Assembly (NCBI GenBank): GCA_028698995.1
Contig: JAQVVM010000052.1
Coordinates: 1 to 32,709, forward strand
Reading direction: 5' to 3'
Length of the DNA stretch: 32,709 nucleotides
DNA from: Bacteroidales bacterium
GTDB lineage: Bacteria; Bacteroidota; Bacteroidia; Bacteroidales; PXBB01
Position numbers and translations under genes: made by a program. A model generated the notes under the pieces. The model ran no database searches and had not been told where the DNA came from. It saw only the letters and a program-made list of their open reading frames with translations. Below are positions 27,692 through 32,709 of the stretch, one piece after another. The stretch's first letter is position 1. Every line of letters begins with the position of its first letter.

Positions 27692-29164
27692 TTATTTTGA
27701 CTTTAAGTGTTTTCTGGTCTTGATGATTGTTTCAGGAATAGCTATAATTCTGTTTATAACATAGCTCCAGTCCAATAATGGAATTGATAAAATGTTGATA
27801 AGTTTATGTGTAAAACTGAATTTTTTGCTTAATTGTTTAATTAATAAACGTTTTAAAGATTGATTTACTTTGTTATAGAGCGGTAAAATAGCATAAAATT
27901 TATAGATAAGTTGCTTATCCTGATTTTCGATGAAAGAATCGAGCTGATGCATAGAGCTTAGTCCTATCTTAACTTTTTTATAATTCTCAGGGGTTAAAAA
28001 AATATTCTCAATACAATAATCTGTTAAGCGGGTACGAGGGAATGGATAAAAAATAAAACTGCCGGTAAAATCAGCCTTGATTTTATCTGTAAGTTCGTAG
28101 GCTTTAATCATCTTATCGTAATTGTCACCGGGGAAACCAAAGATATATTCAGTAATGAGTTTTATGTTATAACTTTTAATTATGTGTGCTGCTTCTATTA
28201 CCTGTTCGTTACTATAGTGCCTGTTGAGAAGTTTTGTACGCACATCTGCACAACCTGATTGCACACCCATTATTACAGATTTGCATCCGCTCTTTTTGAG
28301 TAACGCTATGTTCGATTTTTTTACTGTATTTGGTGTAACATAGCATTCAAAAGGTATATTGATATGTAAGGGATAAAGCTCTGAAAAAAGACTGAGCCAT
28401 TCTTTATCATATGAGAAAACATCATCAAAAAATTGGAAAAAACGAGGTTTGTATTTTGTCTTATAAATTAGTAACTCTTCTATCACACTTTCAACACTTC
28501 TACGCCTGAGAAATTTTTCGTGTTCGTAGATTTTGTTTCTAAAACTGTTAATACAATATGAACAAGCATAAGGGCAGCCTCGTGATGTCATTACTAAAAT
28601 CCTTTTTGACAAAACACCATAGGTGTTAAAAGCTTCTTTATCAGGAAATGGTAGGCTGTCAAGATTTTTTATTAATGAACGTACAGGATTTTTAATTACG
28701 ATACCACTTTCCTTTTTAATCCAAAGATTGCGTATGTCATCAATGCTTTTATGTGTGGTCATTTTTTCTGCCAGCTCAGCAAGAGCCTCTTCTCCTTCGC
28801 CAATACAAATCATGTCCACCCATTCTTCTTTAATTAGCTCCTCGGGAAGTGAGGTAGCATGAAAACCTCCTGCAATTACAGGAATGTTAATTTCTTTTTT
28901 TAAATCCAACATGAATTTTCTAACAGCCAGATACTGGTTGGTCAAAAAGCTTACTGCAATAAGATCAGGGTTGTACTTTTTTGCTTTCCTTATAAGAAGC
29001 GAAGGATTGATTAAAGAGTTAAGAAATGGTAGGTTGAGGTAGAAGTTGTTACCGAGTTGGGGGTCAAATAATAATTCGCAACTATGTCCACGCTCTTTCA
29101 TGTATGACATTAATGCAGACACTCCCAGATTTTCGGAACCACAACAATAGAAAAGTATGCGCAT
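27692..29164 (-). CDS. B12-binding-domain radical SAM protein
   Basis: The 490-residue protein has an N-terminal cobalamin-binding-like Rossmann domain (about 1-135), with LIAVSFLTNQYLAVRKF, AGGFHATSLPEE and GEGEEALAELA. The radical SAM core follows, with the cluster motif RGCPYACSYC (Cys197, Cys201, Cys204). QFFDDVFSYDKEWL and YIFGFPGDNYDKMIKAYELT match the usual substrate-side strands. Such proteins perform methylations, ring contractions or C-C bond chemistry on lipids, hopanoids, phosphonates or antibiotics. The C-terminal 100 residues are Lys-rich and hydrophobic and may contact the membrane. It lies upstream of the oxidoreductase and glycosyltransferase genes. The exact reaction is unknown. 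Confidence 0.9.
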   Translation of the reverse strand: MRILFYCCGSENLGVSALMSYMKERGHSCELLFDPQLGNNFYLNLPFLNSLINPSLLIRKAKKYNPDLIAVSFLTNQYLAVRKFMLDLKKEINIPVIAGGFHATSLPEELIKEEWVDMICIGEGEEALAELAEKMTTHKSIDDIRNLWIKKESGIVIKNPVRSLIKNLDSLPFPDKEAFNTYGVLSKRILVMTSRGCPYACSYCINSFRNKIYEHEKFLRRRSVESVIEELLIYKTKYKPRFFQFFDDVFSYDKEWLSLFSELYPLHINIPFECYVTPNTVKKSNIALLKKSGCKSVIMGVQSGCADVRTKLLNRHYSNEQVIEAAHIIKSYNIKLITEYIFGFPGDNYDKMIKAYELTDKIKADFTGSFIFYPFPRTRLTDYCIENIFLTPENYKKVKIGLSSMHQLDSFIENQDKQLIYKFYAILPLYNKVNQSLKRLLIKQLSKKFSFTHKLINILSIPLLDWSYVINRIIAIPETIIKTRKHLKSK

Positions 29165-29177
29165 CAGATTTTGTTTT

Positions 29178-29208
29178 CAACGGATTCAATTTCAATTCTT
29201 CTCCGTTG
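29178..29208 (-). promoter_or_regulatory. Hairpin just upstream of the radical SAM start codon
   Basis: CAACGGA (29178-29184) and TCCGTTG (29202-29208) form a perfect 7-bp stem with a 17-base loop, ending 13 bases before the ATG at 29164. Neither strand has a T-run after it, so it is not a normal intrinsic terminator. It may affect ribosome access, or be chance. Confidence 0.35.
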
Positions 29209-29245
29209 CCATTTATATAAAAAAATAAAAATTTTCAAAGAATTC

Positions 29246-29740
29246 TTATTGGTTTTCGTATTGCTGGATTTCTTCAAAAATATATTCGATACTTACATTG
29301 GCTATTTTGAACATTTCTTCTGATTCCATCCCTGCATGATATTTTCGTTCACAAACAATTCTTGTAATACCGCAGTTGATAATGAGCATAGCACAAACCC
29401 TGCAAGGGGTCATGCGGCAGTAAAGGGTTGCGCCTTCAAGTGCAATACCGCTTTTGGCTGCTTGACAAATGGCATTTTGTTCAGCATGTACAGTTCTGAC
29501 ACAATGGTTTGTTGTGTGACCGTCTTCATGAACAACTTTTTTAAACTGATGACCTACTTCATCACAATGGGGCAAACCAACAGGAGAACCGACATAACCT
29601 GTCACAAGGATCTGTTTGTTTCTTACGATTACACATCCACTTCTACCTCGGTCGCATGTAGCTCTTTCTGAAACAGTATTGGCAATTTTCATAAAATATG
29701 CATCCCATGAGGGGCGAACATATTCTTTTGGTTTTTCCAT
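29246..29740 (-). CDS. dCMP deaminase family protein
   Basis: This is a zinc-dependent deaminase of the deoxycytidylate deaminase family, which converts dCMP to dUMP for thymidylate synthesis. The 164-residue sequence has the HAE motif (His85, Glu87) and PCRVC (Cys113, Cys116), which supply the zinc ligands and proton shuttle. RGRSGCVIV and TGYVGSPVGLPHCDEVGH are also conserved. Related ComE-type proteins exist, but no competence genes are adjacent. Its start is 3 bases from the ddl stop, so they are likely translated from one messenger. Confidence 0.93.
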   Translation of the reverse strand: MEKPKEYVRPSWDAYFMKIANTVSERATCDRGRSGCVIVRNKQILVTGYVGSPVGLPHCDEVGHQFKKVVHEDGHTTNHCVRTVHAEQNAICQAAKSGIALEGATLYCRMTPCRVCAMLIINCGITRIVCERKYHAGMESEEMFKIANVSIEYIFEEIQQYENQ

Positions 29741-29743
29741 ATT

Positions 29744-30730
29744 TTAAATGTGTTTTAAAGCGTTTTCAATGAGTGTTGTAAATAGTTTTCCAATTGAAAT
29801 ACCAGCGGCTTCAGCTTGTTTCGGAACTATGCTCTCATCTGTCATGCCCGGAATAGAATTAACTTCGAGGAAAAACATTTTTTCGTCATCAGTAAGTATA
29901 TAATCAAAGCGTACAACACCCTTGCAATTGAAAAAGACATATAGCTCTTTTGAAACATGCTGGCAATATTCCGTAATATGCTGAGGTAGAACAGCCGGTG
30001 TTATTTCATCTGCTTTGTTTTTGTCATATTTGGCATCGAAATCAAAATATTCATTTTTACTGATTATCTCGGTAATTGGAAGAGCCATAATTTCATTGTC
30101 AAAGTTTAGAACGCCACAAGTAATTTCTCGTCCCTTAACAAATTTTTCAATCACAACAGCCTGATCAACTGAAAAGGCCAAATCTATAGCTTTTCTTAAT
30201 TCATTCTTCTCTTTTACTTTTGAAATTCCAAGGCTCGAGCCCGCTTCATTGGGCTTAACAAAACAAGGTAATCCAACTTTATTGATAATTTCCGCATCCG
30301 AATAATTGGCACCTTTTCTTAATAAAACAGCATCAGCAACATGACAGATTTTTAAACCTGAAAGCAACTGAGAACAGAAAAACTTGTTAAATGTCAGTGC
30401 TGAAGTTATTAGATCGCATGAGGTATATGGTATGTTTAGTAAATCAAAATAACCTTGTAACTTTCCATTTTCTCCTGGAGTGCCATGAATGGCAATGAAA
30501 ACAGCATCAAATTTAACCTTCCTGCCATCAGCTATGATACTGAAATCATTTTTGTCGACAGTCTGTTTTATAACGCCGGTATGATAAATCCAACCTTCGT
30601 TGGTAATACTTATTACATAAGTGTCAAATTTTTTTCTGTCGATGTTGCTTTCAATTATTTTGGCGCTTTTTAGAGAAATATGCATTTCTCCTGAATCACC
30701 TCCTGTAACAATCGCAATTTTCTTTTTCAT
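29744..30730 (-). CDS. ddl: D-alanine--D-alanine ligase
   Basis: This ATP-grasp enzyme makes the D-Ala-D-Ala dipeptide of peptidoglycan precursors in the cytoplasm. Visible are the N-terminal IAIVTGGDSGEMHISLKSA, AIHGTPGENGKLQGYFDLL, PYTSCDLITSALTFNK and the central domain CFVKPNEAGSSLGISKV. The Mg-ATP site is FFLEVNSIPGMTDESIVPKQ. The length of 328 residues is normal. It is the first gene of the long minus-strand run and is divergent from the PASTA-domain gene, another cell-wall-linked function. The 109-base divergent space carries a -7-like octamer for ddl. Confidence 0.96.
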   Translation of the reverse strand: MKKKIAIVTGGDSGEMHISLKSAKIIESNIDRKKFDTYVISITNEGWIYHTGVIKQTVDKNDFSIIADGRKVKFDAVFIAIHGTPGENGKLQGYFDLLNIPYTSCDLITSALTFNKFFCSQLLSGLKICHVADAVLLRKGANYSDAEIINKVGLPCFVKPNEAGSSLGISKVKEKNELRKAIDLAFSVDQAVVIEKFVKGREITCGVLNFDNEIMALPITEIISKNEYFDFDAKYDKNKADEITPAVLPQHITEYCQHVSKELYVFFNCKGVVRFDYILTDDEKMFFLEVNSIPGMTDESIVPKQAEAAGISIGKLFTTLIENALKHI

Positions 30731-30756
30731 AATAATTTTTATAATACTATTTTAGG

Positions 30757-30764
30757 CAAAAATA
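30757..30764 (-). promoter_or_regulatory. Candidate -7 element before ddl
   Basis: Minus-strand TATTTTTG fits TAnnTTTG; the predicted transcript would start about 20 bases before the ddl ATG. No -33 TTG lies at 17-23 bases, and the region is very AT-rich. Confidence 0.28.
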
Positions 30765-30839
30765 ATCATTATTTAAAATTATGACTAATTTTACAACGGT
30801 TTTTATCTGATTAATTTTTTATACACAGTAAAGTAATTT

Positions 30840-31679
30840 ATGGATTTTTTTAAGTTTTTATTAACCAAGCATTTTCTGAAACATTTGGTTATACTGGTTG
30901 TTTTAATTATCCTATTTTTCATTGCGCTTAGTTTTTGGCTTAAATCCTATACAAAACACGGAGAATATATTACCGTACCTGATTTTACCGGCCTGATGTA
31001 TGATGAAATTGAAGATTTTGCTTCCCAAAGAGATTTGATTCCTTTGATAATTGATTCAGTATATGACAATACTAAAGTCAAAGGTTCTATTATCGGACAA
31101 GACCCTCCGCCTGATCAATTAGTTAAGAAAAACAGAAAGATATATCTGACTATTGTATCTCTTTCCCAAGAGATGGTCCGAATGCCCGATTTAAAGGACC
31201 TTACTTTGCGTCAGGCGATCTCTTCACTTGATGTGTATGGTCTCAAAACAGGACGTTTGAAATTTATTCCCCACATTGCAATGAATGCTGTTCTTTCGCA
31301 GGAATATAAAGGAAAGGAAATTGAACCCGGAACTCTTATTGAAAAAGGAAGTACAATTAACCTTGTTGTGGGTCAGGGGATTCGAAACGAAAAAACACCC
31401 CTTCCATTTCTTATAGGAAAAACAAGAGAAGAAGCAATTGAATTACTTAAACTTTCTTCTTTAAATGTGGGTGGAGAATTTTATGAGGCCGGTGCTGACG
31501 AAAGCAAAGCTTATGTTGTTAAGCAAAGACCTGTTTTTACCGAAGGTGCTTTCGTTAATTTTGGAACTGCTGTTGACCTTTGGTATAAACCTGCTCTTGA
31601 TTTCGATATAAATATAATTCAACAGATGTTGTTACAAGAAGAAAGCCTGAACAGCATCGAATCAGAAGAAATACAATAA
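30840..31679 (+). CDS. Membrane-anchored protein with three PASTA domains
   Basis: The 279-residue protein has a short cytoplasmic N-terminus and one transmembrane helix (about 14-36). Three PASTA repeats then lie outside the membrane, at about 43-107 (VPDFTGLMYDEIEDFASQ), 113-178 (MPDLKDLTLRQAISSLDVYG) and 187-250 (LPFLIGKTREEAIELLKLSS). PASTA domains bind peptidoglycan fragments or beta-lactams in serine/threonine kinases and PBP2x. No kinase or transpeptidase domain is fused here, so this is a stand-alone PASTA protein of the type common in Bacteroidota. It is divergent from ddl, which supports a cell-wall role. The start at 30840 is preceded by AT-rich DNA without a Shine-Dalgarno site. 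Confidence 0.93.
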   Translation: MDFFKFLLTKHFLKHLVILVVLIILFFIALSFWLKSYTKHGEYITVPDFTGLMYDEIEDFASQRDLIPLIIDSVYDNTKVKGSIIGQDPPPDQLVKKNRKIYLTIVSLSQEMVRMPDLKDLTLRQAISSLDVYGLKTGRLKFIPHIAMNAVLSQEYKGKEIEPGTLIEKGSTINLVVGQGIRNEKTPLPFLIGKTREEAIELLKLSSLNVGGEFYEAGADESKAYVVKQRPVFTEGAFVNFGTAVDLWYKPALDFDINIIQQMLLQEESLNSIESEEIQ

Positions 31680-31687
31680 CCCCTTTT

Positions 31688-31757
31688 AATAATTGTATAA
31701 TAATCTCATTTTCTAAAATGCTTCTATATTTCTAAAATTTTAGAAGCAACAATTATT
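31688..31757 (+). terminator. Nested inverted repeat after the PASTA gene, possible terminator
   Basis: Outer arms AATAATTGT (31688-31696) and ACAATTATT (31749-31757) enclose GCTTCTA (31720-31726) and TAGAAGC (31741-31747), and a perfect 16-bp palindrome, TTCTAAAATTTTAGAA, at 31730-31745. It begins nine bases after the stop codon. There is no clean T-run, so termination is only a reasonable guess. Confidence 0.4.
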
Positions 31758-31800
31758 CAATTTCCTGCTAAAAAATTAATGTCAACTCCTACAATATAAT

Positions 31801-31808
31801 TATCTTTG
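31801..31808 (+). promoter_or_regulatory. Candidate -7 promoter element for the right-end gene
   Basis: TATCTTTG matches TAnnTTTG exactly and would start transcription near 31815, about 32 bases before the ATG at 31847. The -33 position lacks a TTG. Confidence 0.4.
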
Positions 31809-31846
31809 TTTCGTATTAATAATTCAAATTTAGAATATTGATAAAT

Positions 31847-32709
31847 ATGAAAATTTATAAACTGATTTTTATACTGGGGATTTTTCCTTATTTTGCTTAT
31901 AGCCAAGAAATTATAACTGACCTTTCTGTTAATTTTCATAAAAAGGAACACGTAAAAGCAATAAAATACAATGAAAAATCTGAGAAATCGGTTTGGAATT
32001 TTCTCCCCTTTGTGGATGATTTTTCTATGATTGACATTTATCCCAATCAGGATTTATGGGCAGACAAGTATGCTTTTATTAACAACAGCTATCCCAAAAA
32101 TCCAATCACAATTGGTGTTGCAACATTTGATGCTTTAAATGACTCCGGAGCTATATATAGCCATGCAAATCCACAGTCATTCATTGCTGACCATCTGACT
32201 TCAAATTTATTGAGGCTTGATTCAATTTATTCTGGTTCTAATCTTGTTCCTGTTAAAACCTCCGACTCTCTTTACCTGAGCTTTTACTACCAACCACAGG
32301 GTATTGGAAATGCCCCCGAAGCTCATGATTCATTAGTTCTTGAGTTTTATTCACCAACTGACTCCATGTGGTATAACGTCTGGAGTACATATGGCCAATC
32401 ATACCAGAGTTTTATTAATACTTATCAAACAGACTTCAGGTTAATTATGGTGCCCATTACTGATTCTGTTAAGTTTTTTCATAAAGATTTTCAGTTTCGT
32501 TTTGTAAATTATGCCAGTATTGGTAATAATTATGAACCCTCTTGGGCAGGCAATGTAGATCAGTGGCACCTCGACTACGTATGTCTGAATATTGGAAGAA
32601 ATATCAACGATACTGTTTTTGAAGATGTGGCTTTTACCGGAAGCATGGGTTCTCTTTTTGTTAAATATCAATCTGTTCCTTGGAAACATTATTTACTTAA
32701 TCCTTCACT
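31847..32709 (+). CDS. Secreted protein, 3' partial, unknown function
   Basis: An open frame runs from ATG 31847 to the window edge without a stop (287 complete codons). It has a clear signal peptide, MKIYKLIFILGIFPYFAYSQ, with likely cleavage before Gln20. The mature part includes VWNFLPFVDDFSM, TIGVATFDALNDSGAIY, a repeated D-SL-L-F/S-FYYQPQGIGN strand pattern and GNVDQWHLDYVCLN. This beta-rich combination is familiar from long Bacteroidota extracellular proteins that end in a T9SS type A sorting domain. The tail lies outside the window, so secretion route and role are not shown. The lack of a stop explains why simple ORF lists may miss it. Minus-strand open frames at 31757-31951 and 32441-32689 lie within or across it and look like shadows. 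Confidence 0.82.
   Translation, partial: MKIYKLIFILGIFPYFAYSQEIITDLSVNFHKKEHVKAIKYNEKSEKSVWNFLPFVDDFSMIDIYPNQDLWADKYAFINNSYPKNPITIGVATFDALNDSGAIYSHANPQSFIADHLTSNLLRLDSIYSGSNLVPVKTSDSLYLSFYYQPQGIGNAPEAHDSLVLEFYSPTDSMWYNVWSTYGQSYQSFINTYQTDFRLIMVPITDSVKFFHKDFQFRFVNYASIGNNYEPSWAGNVDQWHLDYVCLNIGRNINDTVFEDVAFTGSMGSLFVKYQSVPWKHYLLNPS

Noticed and set aside
31757-32689. Minus-strand ORFs at the right end
   Set aside because: They oppose the signal-peptide-bearing plus-strand gene and their sequences look like random AT-rich translation.

Overview
The window looks like a chromosomal piece of an AT-rich member of the phylum Bacteroidota. Two neighbouring proteins end in the gliding-motility-associated C-terminal (CHU_C) domain used by the type IX secretion system (T9SS). 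There is an S46 dipeptidyl-peptidase, a FISUMP-domain protein and YgiQ. Most start codons lack a Shine-Dalgarno sequence, and several intergenic spaces carry the Bacteroidota -7 promoter octamer TAnnTTTG. I cannot name a genus. I see no tRNA, rRNA, IS element, integrase or CRISPR array, and no gene-free stretch longer than about 225 bases.

Layout. (1) 1-11001, plus strand: a surface-protein block. It has a collagen-like protein with a right-handed beta-helix (5' end outside the window), a 2265-residue collagen-like protein carrying YadA-head-like repeats, and a two-domain FISUMP protein. (2) 11040-14823, minus strand: gap, rsgA and ygiQ, tightly packed in that transcription order. (3) 14943-19629, minus strand: two CHU_C-tailed secreted proteins followed by a VOC-family protein. 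(4) 19854-22573, plus strand: an M20 dipeptidase and a lipoprotein. (5) 22580-24739, minus strand: S46 peptidase of DPP7 type. (6) 24891-25893, plus strand: a small basic lipoprotein and an ArsR-family regulator. (7) 25894-30730, minus strand: ddl, dCMP deaminase, a B12-binding radical SAM protein, a Gfo/Idh/MocA oxidoreductase and a family 2 glycosyltransferase. (8) 30840-32709, plus strand: a membrane-anchored PASTA protein and the first 287 codons of a secreted protein that leaves the window.

How the genes fit together. The most unusual part is the first 9 kb. Two adjacent genes share a collagen-like Gly-X-Y stalk and an 'IKSDGT ... GIGT/AIGT' hinge but carry different distal domains: a beta-helix in one, and long runs of NNTxIGYxAG repeats in the other. 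Both collagen and YadA-type heads are normally homotrimeric, so I infer trimeric fibres with exchangeable tips. The second has a signal peptide but neither shows a T9SS tail. The stalk DNA is built of in-frame repeats (9, 45 and 54 bp, plus a nearly identical 351-bp duplication), so fibre length could change by recombination. The peptidases of groups 4 and 5 suggest growth on peptides. ddl and the PASTA protein point to the cell envelope. The radical SAM/oxidoreductase/glycosyltransferase trio could modify a sugar or lipid, but its substrate cannot be read from sequence.
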